Assembly (NCBI GenBank): GCA_020346325.1
Contig: CP070782.1
Coordinates: 5,236,540-5,282,489 of the forward strand
Direction of reading: 5' to 3'
Origin: Phycisphaerales bacterium
Lineage (GTDB): Bacteria; Planctomycetota; Phycisphaerae; Sedimentisphaerales; Anaerobacaceae
DNA: 45,950 bases
A program made the translations under genes and the position numbers. The notes beneath the pieces are model-generated. The model saw only the letters and a program-made list of their open reading frames with translations, made no database searches and was not told where the DNA came from. This document shows positions 1 to 8,807 of this stretch, one piece after another; position 1 is the stretch's first letter, and each line of letters opens with the position of its first letter.

Positions 1-363
1 AGTTTCGAATGGACGCTGGTGGAAGGGCAAGAGCACGTCATCCACACGGCCAAGAAGCCCGAGCCGGAAATCCCCGAGCGTGTGACGGTGCCCGATTACG
101 CTCATCTACTGCCCGAACCGATTCGCAAGTTCACGCGGTCGATCCAGGACGCCGGGCACCTGTCCTTCATCCAAGGGGGCGGTCACGGCGGTTCGCATCC
201 GCACCTGGTCAACGAATTCGTTTCGGCGCTATTGGAAGATCGCGATCCGTGGCCCAATGCCGTCACCAGTGCCAACTGGACCTGTGTGGGGCTGTGTGCC
301 CATCAATCGGCCGGGCAGGGCGGGGCGATCGTTAAGATGCCCGCCTTTACCCTGGCGGACTAA
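1..363 (+). CDS. Gfo/Idh/MocA-family oxidoreductase, C-terminal part
   Basis: The gene enters from the left edge, so only the last 120 residues are present and the start is missing. The HGGSHPHLVNEFVSALLEDR stretch and the following region, where a family member selects its date and time of visit to the substrate site, match the C-terminal end of Gfo/Idh/MocA NAD(P)-dependent dehydrogenases as I remember them. In planctomycetes these are abundant and act on sugars, inositols or related polyols. The N-terminal Rossmann fold and catalytic Lys are outside the window, so neither substrate nor cofactor can be judged. The reading frame is open from base 1 to the TAA at 361-363. Family call fairly likely, specific function unknown. 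Confidence 0.65.
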   Translation, partial: SFEWTLVEGQEHVIHTAKKPEPEIPERVTVPDYAHLLPEPIRKFTRSIQDAGHLSFIQGGGHGGSHPHLVNEFVSALLEDRDPWPNAVTSANWTCVGLCAHQSAGQGGAIVKMPAFTLAD

Positions 364-395
364 GCGCTCCGCGCCGAGCGCATCGGTGGACCGGT

Positions 396-800
396 TCAGT
401 CTTTCATGGCCTGCTGGACGTCCATCAGCGTGCCGCGACTGAGATAGGGACGGAAGAACTGTTCGTAGTCGTCCTTGGGGACGTCCGGGCAGCGTTTGAG
501 GCATTCTTCGACCGTGTCCATACGCGTCTTGAGCTTCTCGCAGCCGAAATCGGGGCACTGGCCGCAGTTGTCCAGGCCCCGGGCCACCACGCATGGGTGG
601 ACCTGGCAATTCGCGTCCGGTGCGTCGGCCGTGGCCCCGCAGCCTTTGCACGGGCGGATCTGCTCGGGGGGCAGCGTGTAGCCGTAGTATTTGGCCAGGG
701 CCTCGCTCATGCGCTGGCGATCCGCGTCGCCATTGAGGTTGGCCTCGTAGGACAGGCAGAGGTCGCAACGATAACCGCACTTGGCAATGATGTGCTCCAT
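396..800 (-). CDS. DUF3795 cysteine-rich protein
   Basis: A 134-residue cytoplasmic protein with the cysteine pattern of DUF3795: CGYRCDLC near the N terminus, CKGCG around residue 52, then further Cys at CQVHPC, CGQCPDFGC and CLKRCP. The spacing suggests a metal-binding (zinc or Fe-S) fold, but no function is established for the family that I know of. The ATG at 800 is chosen over the TTG one codon upstream because AAAGGAGG lies about 6 nt before the ATG. It is convergent with the upstream oxidoreductase, leaving 32 nt between them. No partner gene is evident. Confidence 0.75.
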   Translation of the reverse strand: MEHIIAKCGYRCDLCLSYEANLNGDADRQRMSEALAKYYGYTLPPEQIRPCKGCGATADAPDANCQVHPCVVARGLDNCGQCPDFGCEKLKTRMDTVEECLKRCPDVPKDDYEQFFRPYLSRGTLMDVQQAMKD

Positions 801-1067
801 CAACGGGCCTCCTTTCTCACAGGCCAGAGACAGGGGTGCCGATCTCAGGCACGGTCCGCATGTCTGCTCGTGCCATAATACCGGGGTGCCGGATTCCGCT
901 GCTCGTGACGGCGATTATGGCCTCTGAAGAGCAACGCGTCAAGGCCGCTTTCGATTTGACAGGCGCTGCGCACGCGACTAATCTCGAACGGCAGGGTGTG
1001 CAGGACTCAGCTTGAGTCGGCCGGAGCCGGCGCATCCTTTTTCTCTCTCTCAGATGGGTAGAAGGCA

Positions 1068-1451
1068 TTGAACGACACGCAGGCACAGCGACGCCATCAA
1101 GTGTTATATATCGTATTTCTGTCAGCCATCGCGGCGGTTCCCCCTTTGGCGACGGACATGTACCTGGCGGCCATGCCCACCATCGCCGTCCAGTGGGGTG
1201 TGCCGGACAGCCACGTCGCACTGTCGCTGGTGCTGTGGTTTGCCGGCTTCATCGCGTTCTACCAGGTTCATGGTCGGCGCCGTCTGCATGCGCATCGCTA
1301 CGGCCTCGTGGGCTCGGCCCATCGTCGCCTTTGGAGTCCTCGCGGTGCTGTTGCCGACGGTGGTGCTGGCATTCTGGCCTGTGTTGTTGCGTCTACTGGG
1401 CACGACGCCTGTGGGGAGCGTGGAGCCGAGACTATCTTGTGTGGCAGGTGA
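1068..1451 (+). pseudogene. Bcr/CflA-type MFS transporter remnant with internal deletion
   Basis: The first 65 or so residues, starting at a TTG, read like the N terminus of a Bcr/CflA drug-efflux MFS protein (AIAAVPPLATDMYLAAMPTI, then LSLVLWFAGF). Around 1262-1272 the sense frame shifts: frame 1 from about 1270 reads FMVGAVCMRI followed by a hydrophobic FGVLAVLLPTVVLAFWPVLL segment, as expected for the last transmembrane helices of the same family. About 300 residues of the normal ~400 are missing and the two ends are out of frame. No functional transporter can be made. The next gene starts 6 nt later, so the remnant may still lie in its leader. Confidence 0.7.
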
Positions 1452-1457
1452 GAGCGA

Positions 1458-2051
1458 ATGAAACGGGTGTGTGTTTATTGCGGCAGTGGGGTAGGGACGC
1501 GAACCGAGTATGCCGATGCCGCTCGAACGCTGGGCCGCGTGCTGGTCCAGCAGGGACTGGACCTTGTCTTTGGCGGCGGGCGCATCGGTATGATGGGCGT
1601 GCTGGCGCGGACGGTGCTGGAACGTGGGGGCAACGTCATCGGCGTGATTCCCGAGGCTTTGCAGGCGATGGAACTCGGGCTCAACGAGGCCACGGAGCTG
1701 CGCGTCGTCAAGGACATGCACGAGCGCAAAGCGACGATGGCAGGATTGGCCGATGGGTTCATCGCGTTGCCGGGCGGGTTCGGTACGATGGAAGAGATGT
1801 TCGAGATTCTGACCTGGGCCCAACTGGCTCTGCACACCAAGCCGGCAGGGCTGCTCAACGCCGCCGGCTACTTCGATCACTTGATTCGTTTCGTCGACCA
1901 CGCGACGGATGAGGGGTTTCTCGACACAGCTCATCGCGACCTCCTGCTGGTTGACCGGACGGCCGACGGACTACTGGCCAAACTCAGGGCCTACCGCCGG
2001 CCCGAGATGGACAAGGTCGATTGGATCCTCCGGGCCAGGCTCGAACAGTAA
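1458..2051 (+). CDS. LOG family protein (TIGR00730)
   Basis: A 197-residue protein with the LOG signature PGGFGTMEE at residues 105-113 and an upstream GGGRIGMMG phosphate-binding loop (39-47). LOG proteins are nucleoside 5'-monophosphate phosphoribohydrolases, first known for releasing free cytokinin; many bacterial members act as nucleotide 5'-monophosphate nucleosidases. The length is normal and there is no signal peptide, so it is cytoplasmic. The PLP decarboxylase gene follows after 32 nt on the same strand and the two may be cotranscribed. The family call is secure; the physiological substrate is not. Confidence 0.9.
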   Translation: MKRVCVYCGSGVGTRTEYADAARTLGRVLVQQGLDLVFGGGRIGMMGVLARTVLERGGNVIGVIPEALQAMELGLNEATELRVVKDMHERKATMAGLADGFIALPGGFGTMEEMFEILTWAQLALHTKPAGLLNAAGYFDHLIRFVDHATDEGFLDTAHRDLLLVDRTADGLLAKLRAYRRPEMDKVDWILRARLEQ

Positions 2052-2083
2052 GAGCGATGACCCTCGCTGGAAAGGGCAGGGCA

Positions 2084-3463
2084 ATGCACGGCGCGAAATT
2101 CATCGGACTCGATAAGGAATCGCTCCACGTTCTGACGACGGCGCTGGCGCGCCTGGAGGCGGGGTTCACGGCGCTGCCGGCAGTGACGGAGACGCGTGTT
2201 GACGTTCAGGCCGTGACGCGCGTGCTGGCGGACGTGGCCGAGCGGCTGGGGGACAACTACCCCTATTTCCATCCGCTGTACGCCGGCCAGATGCTCAAGC
2301 CCCCACATCCGGTTGCGCGTCTCGCCTATGCGCTGGCGCTATGGATCAATCCCAACAACCACGCCCTCGATGGCGGGCGAGCCAGTTCGCACATGGAGAA
2401 AGAGGCGGTGGCCGAGCTCGCCCGCATGATCGGCTGGACCACCCACTTGGGCCATCTGACCAGCGGTGGGACGATGGCCAATCTCGAAGCGCTGTGGGTG
2501 GCAGGGCAGTTGTATCCTGGTGCGACGATTCTCGCGTCCGAGCAGGCCCACTACACGCACGGACGCATCAGTGGCGTGCTGAGTCTGCCCTTCGAGGCGA
2601 TTCCGTGCGACCGTTTCGGACGGCTGGATCGTGACGCCCTGAGGGCACGCCTGGATCGAGGTGGCGTCGGCACTGTGGTCGCGACGATCGGCACGACCGC
2701 TACCGGTTCGGTCGATCCGCTGCCGGCGCTGCTGGATCTGCGCGAGCGGTATGGGTTTTGTCTGCACGCCGACGCGGCTTACGGCGGCTACTTCGGTCTC
2801 GTGGACAACCTCGCCGGCTCCACACGGCGTGCCTACGACCGATTGGGTGAAGTCGATTCGCTGGTCATCGATCCGCACAAACATGGGCTCCAGCCCTATG
2901 GCTGCGGCTGCGTGTTGTTTCGCGATCCGGCAGTCGGTCGCTTCTACAAGCACGACTCGCCGTACACGTACTTCAGCTCGGCCGAACTGCACCTGGGGGA
3001 GATCAGTCTCGAATGCTCACGGGCCGGCGCCGCGGCCGTGGCGCTGTGGGCCACTATGCAGTTGCTACCCCTCGCCAGAGGCGGTGCGTTCGCCAAGGGG
3101 CTCGCTACCGGACGGCGCGCGGCGCTGGAGTTGCACGAGCAGTTGCGCACGGACGATCGTTTCGTGCCGGGCTTCGTGCCGGAATTGGACCTCGTGGTTT
3201 GGATGGTGCGCGCCCCGCGCATCAGCGAAGCCTCGGAGCGGGCCAGGCGACTCTTCGCGGAAGCGGCGCGGCGGCAATTGCATCTGGCGCTGGCGGAGCT
3301 GCCCGTGGACTTCTTCCACCTTGAAGGGACGAACATTCAGCGTGACGCCGACTGCGTGACATGCCTGCGGTCGGTGCTGATGAAGCCCGAGCACGAAGCC
3401 TGGCTCGATCGCATCTGGGCGATTCTGGACGAGGCGACCGGCGCGGCACTCAAAGCGTCTTGA
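2084..3463 (+). CDS. Pyridoxal phosphate-dependent decarboxylase (group II type)
   Basis: A 459-residue protein of the glutamate/aromatic amino acid decarboxylase fold. Visible motifs are TSGGTMANLEAL (126-137), HADAAYGGYF (228-237), where the Asp binds the pyridine nitrogen, and DPHKHGLQPYGCG (263-275) with the PLP Lys at residue 266. It probably decarboxylates an acidic or aromatic amino acid, but the substrate cannot be read from the motifs. The start at 2084 is preferred because GGAAAGGG lies about 8 nt before it; an ATG at 2057 is possible. The last 14 nt overlap the end of the convergent DUF1080 gene. Confidence 0.85.
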   Translation: MHGAKFIGLDKESLHVLTTALARLEAGFTALPAVTETRVDVQAVTRVLADVAERLGDNYPYFHPLYAGQMLKPPHPVARLAYALALWINPNNHALDGGRASSHMEKEAVAELARMIGWTTHLGHLTSGGTMANLEALWVAGQLYPGATILASEQAHYTHGRISGVLSLPFEAIPCDRFGRLDRDALRARLDRGGVGTVVATIGTTATGSVDPLPALLDLRERYGFCLHADAAYGGYFGLVDNLAGSTRRAYDRLGEVDSLVIDPHKHGLQPYGCGCVLFRDPAVGRFYKHDSPYTYFSSAELHLGEISLECSRAGAAAVALWATMQLLPLARGGAFAKGLATGRRAALELHEQLRTDDRFVPGFVPELDLVVWMVRAPRISEASERARRLFAEAARRQLHLALAELPVDFFHLEGTNIQRDADCVTCLRSVLMKPEHEAWLDRIWAILDEATGAALKAS

Positions 3464-4091
3464 TGCGAATGTGGCGGTACCACGCCTCGCTGGGCGGGCC
3501 GCCGTGGATCTGCAGGGCGATGATCCCGGTGCGTTCGATCGAATCGTCGGTCTCGGTGTAGTCGACGGTCAGCGTGCCATTGAGCCAGAGTTGGATGCGG
3601 TCACCCTGGCAGCGAATGATGTAGTCGTTCCACTGTTCGGCCCGGACGATCTCGGCCGCCTGCTCCTTCTCGATGCCCGCCAGGATCTTGTTGCGGCGGG
3701 ATTCATCGTACAGGCAGCCCCAATATTGCTGGCCCATGTCCGCCTGGTAGCCGCTCACTTCGTAGTGGCCGGGAATCCGTCGCGTGCGGAACTGAATGCC
3801 CGCGTTGGCATTTTCGCCCAGCAGCTTGACCTGCAAGCGCAGTTCGAAGTCCCCGTATTCCTGCTCCGTGCAGAGAAAGTCATTGTGCGCAACCGGTTCC
3901 TCCAGTGAACCTCCGACGATCGCGTTGCCCTCGATGCGAAAGACCTCCAGATTCCCCTCCCAGCCGTCGAAGGTCTCGCCGTCGAAGAGCAGTTCGAATC
4001 CCGCCGTGGACGACGACTTCTGGAAGCGCCCACAGCCCCCGACCAACACCAGACACACCAACCCAGCAATCGTCCACCGTCGCGTCGCCAC
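3450..4091 (-). CDS. DUF1080 (3-keto-disaccharide hydrolase domain) lipoprotein
   Basis: A 213-residue exported protein. The N terminus has a hydrophobic segment ending in LVGGC, a good lipobox, so the mature protein is likely membrane-anchored from about residue 20. The rest is a concanavalin-like beta-sandwich of the DUF1080/PF06439 type: FELLFDGETFDGWEG near the start, NAGIQFRTRRIPGHYEVSGYQ in the middle and GIIALQIHGGPPSEAWYRHIRI at the end. Members act on or bind glycosides and are very numerous in planctomycetes. The start is a GTG with AAAGGAG about 6 nt upstream. A second family member lies at 22631-23323. Confidence 0.85.
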   Translation of the reverse strand: MATRRWTIAGLVCLVLVGGCGRFQKSSSTAGFELLFDGETFDGWEGNLEVFRIEGNAIVGGSLEEPVAHNDFLCTEQEYGDFELRLQVKLLGENANAGIQFRTRRIPGHYEVSGYQADMGQQYWGCLYDESRRNKILAGIEKEQAAEIVRAEQWNDYIIRCQGDRIQLWLNGTLTVDYTETDDSIERTGIIALQIHGGPPSEAWYRHIRIKTL

Positions 4092-4222
4092 CGTTGTCTC
4101 CTTTCACCCCTAATCCACATGTCCATCTGCTGCGCCTCCCGAGTCTACCGCTCGTCTTCACCGGGCACAAGCTCTATTCGTGTTTGTCGCTGCATTCGCT
4201 TCCGAGAGACGCCGCGCTGTAT

Positions 4223-4672
4223 ACTTACTACTCACCTGCTACGGGGCTTGGTCCGGACCCGAGTGTGATGCGGTGCGATCCCAGTGGCATCACTGAGGTC
4301 GGCAATCTGTTTCATCTGTGGTATACAAAGAGCCACGTGGCGCATGGCTACGATGCCACGGTCTGGCCCGTCGCTCATGGTGTTGTGACGATGGTCAATA
4401 TCGGACCGGAGGGGATCGGCAAGACCCTACAATATGCCGCCGATGGGCTGAGGTTCTCGAAGATGACGGATCCGGACCGGGTCCCCAGGGCGCCTGGTGC
4501 GTACCGACCGGAAGCCTTCACCGACAACGACGCTGGCCAAATGATCGAATGGGGCCTGCACATCGGCCGTCAGGACGGATTTCTGCCCTTTCCGGAGCGG
4601 TTCGATTGTCACTGGGAGCCGTCCGAAGGGACGTCTTCGGGGACGTTATCGGGCTCAGAAGCCGAGAAATAG
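4223..4672 (+). pseudogene. GH117/GH43-like glycosidase remnant with in-frame internal deletion
   Basis: The frame contains the first and last blades of a five-bladed beta-propeller glycosidase. GLGPDPSVMRCDPSGITEVG and LFHLWYTKS match the N-terminal region of GH117-like proteins, where a conserved Asp follows the Arg. It then jumps from GYDATVW straight into WPVAHGVVTMVNIGPEGIGK and TLQYAADGLRFSKM, which belong near the C terminus. Around 170 central residues are missing, judged from memory of family length (about 340-370). The frame is intact across the junction, so this is an in-frame deletion. No credible start codon with a ribosome site is visible; the frame runs back into the antisense of the DUF1080 gene. 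Confidence 0.6.
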
Positions 4673-4694
4673 TCAAGAAAAACGGGTGACATAG

Positions 4695-4766
4695 CCGACA
4701 AATTCCGCTATCAAAGGGGCGATAACTGCAAAGGGACTGGCCCCGAGCCTAATGTCGGTTTCTTTT
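4695..4766 (+). promoter_or_regulatory. Leader hairpin with T-run just before a ribosome site
   Basis: CCGACA (4695-4700) can pair with TGTCGG (4753-4758), and inside it GGGGC (4716-4720) with GCCCC (4740-4744). TTTCTTTT follows immediately, and AGGAGG (4767-4772) comes next, 6 nt before the ATG at 4779. This arrangement resembles an attenuator: a terminator-like stem directly in front of the ribosome site of the SphA-like gene. The inner GCAAAGGGACTGG...CCTAA recalls part of a c-di-GMP-I aptamer, but the other half of that aptamer is not present. It may simply be the terminator of the upstream transcript. Confidence 0.35.
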
Positions 4767-4778
4767 AGGAGGCACACG

Positions 4779-5705
4779 ATGAAACAGGGAAAAATCTTTG
4801 TAGTGGGCGCAGGCGTGCTGCTCATTCTTCTGGCGGCACCGGTCTGGGCCTACGATCAACCGCTGCCGACGGTCAATCTCGGCTTGACCACGTTCATGGA
4901 CGGTGGTCCGCCCGCCGGGCCGGGCTTTTACTATACCGGCTATCTCCAGTATTACACGGCCGACGAACTGGTTGATCATCCCTCACCCGTGCTTGCCGAC
5001 GCAGATGTAGACGTGTGGGCCTACTTGAATCAGTTCATCTAACAGTCCGATCAGCCCGTCTTGCTGGGCGGCAAATGGGGTCTCAATGTCATCGTGCCGA
5101 TCGTGGGTTTCGACACCACGCCGGATATCGACAACGGCACCGGCGTCGGTGTCGTCCTGGTTGGGCCCTTTCTGCAGTGGGATCCCATCATGGGAGCCAA
5201 CGGTCCCAAGTTTATGCATCGCGTCGAGTTCCAGATGCTGTTGCCGGTGGGCAAGTACGACGAAGACGAGGCCATCAACCCGGGCAGCAACTTCTTCTCG
5301 TTCAATCCCTATTGGGCCGGTACCTACTTCATCACCCCCCAGCTGACGGCCTCGACCCGCGTGCACGACCTGTGGAACGATGAGAACGACGATCCCTTCT
5401 CGCCCCTGGGCTATGACGATACCCAGGCGGGCCAGGCGGTCCACGCCAATTTCACTCTGGCCTACGAGTTCATCCCCAAGAAACTGCGGGCCGGCCTGAA
5501 CGGCTATTACCTCAAGCAGATCAGCGACACGGAGGCGGACGGTGTCAAGGTGGGCAACCGCGAACAGGTTCTCGGTATCGGTCCTGGGGGGATGTGGAGT
5601 TTCTCCCAGGATTCCCATCTATTCTTCAACGCCTATTTCGAAACCGAGACAAAGTACCGTCCCGAGGGCGAGCGCTTCATACTGCGCTACGTGCATCACT
5701 TCTAA
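4779..5705 (+). pseudogene. SphA/phenol-degradation MetA-like outer-membrane protein, in-frame TAA
   Basis: Read through, the gene would encode 308 residues: a signal peptide (MKQGKIFVVGAGVLLILLAA, cleavage near VWA-YD) and a beta-barrel-like domain ending in the outer-membrane pattern FILRYVHHF. The content (GKWGLNVIVPIVGF, FMHRVEFQMLLPVGKYD, NPYWAGTYFITP) matches the SphA/PF13557 family of putative outer-membrane transport proteins. Codon 88 is TAA (5040-5042) in FI-stop-QSDQP; the frame continues unchanged afterwards. A CAA to TAA change is the simplest explanation. The start has AGGAGG 6 nt upstream. No ribosome site is seen for a restart. Confidence 0.75.
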
Positions 5706-5824
5706 ACTTCCTCTGAACCGACGTCGGGGGCACAGTGACGGTGGCGGAGGTCCATAGGACCGATCGGCGACCGGCATTGTGTCCCCGATTCTCTTTCAGG
5801 GGCGCTTGGGAAGGAGTCGAAGCG

Positions 5825-7189
5825 GTGGGAGCCGGAGACCATCGGCGTATCATCACGCGGCGCGCGTTTCTGAGGCGATCCGCGACCGGAGCCCTCGGTC
5901 TGATGAGTGGGGCACTGGCGTGCGGCCGCAGACGGGCCGGGCAGGACCCGCCCAACATCGTCTTCATCCTGGCCGATGACATGGGCTGGGCCGATGTCGG
6001 CTATCACGATTCGGTGATCCGGACATCCCATATTGACCGCCTGGCACGAGATGGCGTGCGCTGCGACCAGCATTATGTCATGCCTACTTGTACGCCGACG
6101 CGGGTCGGGTTGATGACGGGTCACTATCCCAGCCGTTACGGCGTAGTTTCACCTGCCTACGGTGAGATCTTTCACGACGATACCGTGACGCTGCCGGCCG
6201 CTTTGCGGCAGAGCGGCTATACCACGCACATTTCCGGCAAGTGGCACATGGGCTCGCCGCCGCAATGGACACCTCGCAAGTATGGCTTCGACACTTCGTA
6301 CGGCTACTTCCACGGCCAAATCGACCCGTACACGCATCACTACAAGACGGGCGTCCGCTCCTGGCATCGCAACGATGAATATCTGGAAGAGACCGGCCAC
6401 GCGACGGATCTGATTACCGACGAAGCCGTCCGTGTGATCGAATCCGATCATCCCAAGCCGTTCTTCCTCTACGTGGCGTACAGCGTCCCACACTATCCGC
6501 TCGACGAGCCGGAGAAATGGACCTCGATGTACGAGGACAAGATCGCCGAGCCTTCGCGGCGCTGGCTGGCGGCGAGCATCACGCATATGGATCATGGCAT
6601 CGGGCAGATCGTCGCGGCGCTGGATCGTGCGAAGCTGCGTGAAGACACGCTGATCGTTTTCATCAGCGACAATGGCGGCCAACGAACCTGGCACAGTGAC
6701 ACGCAATACCAGGGCCGCTACGCGGATAAGCCGCACACGGTCCTGGGCGACAACAAGCCCCTGCGCGGCTGGAAGGGCGACGTCTACGAAGGTGGAATTC
6801 GCGTGCCCGCACTGGCCAACTGGCCGGGCGTGCTCGAACCGGGGCAGTGTGACGCGCCGATCCACATCGTCGACTGGATGCCGACTCTATGCGCGCTGAC
6901 CGCAGCACAGCCGGCGCGCGATTTGAACTGAGACGGTGTGAACGTCTGGCCCGCGATCGCCCGGACGGGACAGGTCGAGGCAAACCGCTTGCTCTACTGG
7001 AGAGCCCCAAAATTCTCGGCCGTGCGCTCGGGTAGCTGGAAGCTCGTGCTATGGAACGACGGCAGTGCTGCCGAACTCTACCACCTGGCTTCCGATCCGT
7101 ACGAGACGAGGGACTTGGCTGCCGAGCAGCCGCAGCGCGTGGCGCAGCTCAAACGCCAATGGGCGGAAATTGCGACGCGCGACCGCTAG
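5825..7189 (+). pseudogene. Tat-exported sulfatase with in-frame TGA near the C terminus
   Basis: The start is a GTG preceded by AAGGAG (5811-5816) at 8 nt. The N terminus carries a twin-arginine signal (TRRAFLRRS) with a Cys at about residue 33. The sulfatase core follows: NIVFILADDMGWADVGY with metal-binding Asp pairs and CTPTR at residues 89-93, whose Cys would become formylglycine. The reading frame is stopped by TGA at 6929-6931 (codon 369) in DLN-stop-DGVNVWP and then continues in the same frame to 7189 with LLYWRAPKFSAVRSGSWKLV, the normal sulfatase C-terminal subdomain. Family members usually have Trp at this place, so TGG to TGA is likely. A truncated protein would lack about 85 residues. 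Confidence 0.8.
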
Positions 7190-7195
7190 GTTGCG

Positions 7196-8770
7196 TCACA
7201 CGCGCTTCTGCAATGCCATCATCTTCTCGCGGTAGTAGCGCTGTATGGCTTCGCGGTGGCTTAGATCGTGCGGCGGAACGTTTGGCTGGTCGATCTGTGG
7301 TGCGCCTTGGTCCAGATAGGGTTTGGGCTTGCTCTCTTTGCAGCGCCAGGCGGTCAGTTGCGCTTCCATCGCTTTGATCTCGGCGCGGTACGCTGGGGCA
7401 CCGTACCGATTGTTCAGTTCTTGCGGGTCCTTCTCCAAGTCGAAGAACAGGTTCTCGTTATCTCCGCCAGTTAGAATGAGCTTGCGCGTCTGCGAGCGGG
7501 CCATCACATCTCGTCCCCCACGTGCTTCGGCGAAGATCAGCTCGTGCCCCTCGGCATCCTGGAGGGCGTGCCCGTACATGGAGGCCGGCGCTTCGCAGCC
7601 GGCCACGCGGCACAGAGTCGGAGCCAGATCGATATTGTTGACCAGACGCTGGGAGACCGTGCCGGCTTCTCGACTGCCGGGCCACTTGACGATCAGGGGG
7701 ACTTTCACCACCGGATCGTACATGTAGTTGCCCTTGAGCAGCATGTGGTGGAAACCCATGTAGTCGCCGTGATCGGACGTGAAAACGATCAGGGTGCTGT
7801 CGTAGAGTCCTTTGCGCTTGAGAACCTCGATCATGCGTCCGACGTGGTGATCGATCTGGGTAATGGTCGCGTAGTAGAATGCCATGACGCGGCGCAGCGT
7901 CGGCTCGGTGAGTTTGTCGTTGGGAAAGTAGCCGCGATTGTATTTGAAGTCACGGTCGAGGCATTGCGGTGTCCAGCCGGGCAGCAGCGTGAGCTTCTCG
8001 GGGTCGTACAGTTGGTCCCACGGCGCGGGCGGATCGAACGGATGGTGCGGCTTGATGAAACCGACCATCAGCAGGTTCGGCTCGGCGGCGCTCCAGCCCT
8101 GGAGCGTCTCGACAGCGCGATCGGCAGTCCAGGTCGTACTGTGGTGTTCTTCGGGCAGGTTGGAGACCCGGGCGCCGCACGTGTCCCAATATTCCTGCGG
8201 GGCATGCGCACGATACTCGCGCACGAGTTGGTCTTCCAGATCGTTGCGGTCGACCAGACCGTGCTCCCGGAGATAGCGATGATAGTCGTCATCCCACCGT
8301 CCCGGGCCGTTCTGTTCGGCCAGGGTCATCTCACTGAAGCCCACGTCCAGGTAGGTCGGAGTGAAGTGCATTTTGCCCACCGCCTTGGTGCGATAGCCTT
8401 CAGTTCTGAGAACCTTCGGGAACGTCGCGATGGCAGGCGCCAGCGTGCAGTGATTGCTCCAGCCCCGATGCTCATGGACATACTGGCCGCACAACAGCGA
8501 GTAGCGCGACGGCGTGCACACTGGAAACGGGCAGAAGCTGGTGTCGTAGCGCACCCCCTCGGCGGCCAGTCGATCGATGTTCGGTGTTTTGACATCGGCG
8601 TTGCCGTACGCGCCGAGACACTCGATGCGATGCTCGTCCGTGTGAATAATCAGAATATTGGGACGCGTGGCTTGTGCGGTTCGAGCCCGCGACCACGTCG
8701 ATCCCATCGGCGCCGCGGCGACCACGCCGGCGGCCTTCAAGAAGTTTCGTCGATCCCAAGAGTGCTTCAT
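7196..8770 (-). CDS. Tat-exported sulfatase
   Basis: A 524-residue, full-length type I sulfatase. The N terminus DRRNFLKAAGVVAAAP is a twin-arginine signal, so it is exported folded to the periplasm. Metal-binding residues appear in NILIIHTDEHR (38-48) and later in FTSDHGDYMG; CTPSR at 85-89 is the formylglycine site. LMVGFIKPHHPFDPP contributes the usual substrate-side Lys/His. It most resembles sulfatases that act on sulfated polysaccharides, but the substrate is not known. It starts 37 nt after the aspartoacylase-like gene on the same strand and could be the last gene of that operon. Confidence 0.92.
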   Translation of the reverse strand: MKHSWDRRNFLKAAGVVAAAPMGSTWSRARTAQATRPNILIIHTDEHRIECLGAYGNADVKTPNIDRLAAEGVRYDTSFCPFPVCTPSRYSLLCGQYVHEHRGWSNHCTLAPAIATFPKVLRTEGYRTKAVGKMHFTPTYLDVGFSEMTLAEQNGPGRWDDDYHRYLREHGLVDRNDLEDQLVREYRAHAPQEYWDTCGARVSNLPEEHHSTTWTADRAVETLQGWSAAEPNLLMVGFIKPHHPFDPPAPWDQLYDPEKLTLLPGWTPQCLDRDFKYNRGYFPNDKLTEPTLRRVMAFYYATITQIDHHVGRMIEVLKRKGLYDSTLIVFTSDHGDYMGFHHMLLKGNYMYDPVVKVPLIVKWPGSREAGTVSQRLVNNIDLAPTLCRVAGCEAPASMYGHALQDAEGHELIFAEARGGRDVMARSQTRKLILTGGDNENLFFDLEKDPQELNNRYGAPAYRAEIKAMEAQLTAWRCKESKPKPYLDQGAPQIDQPNVPPHDLSHREAIQRYYREKMMALQKRV

Positions 8771-8807
8771 CGCGATACCCTTTATCTTCCTGGTTCAGCT
8801 TGTTGGC

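Noticed and set aside
5040-6931. Stop-codon recoding (TGA or TAA as sense codons)
   Set aside because: Both TAA and TGA end many intact genes in the window, and three different amino acids would be needed at the three sites.
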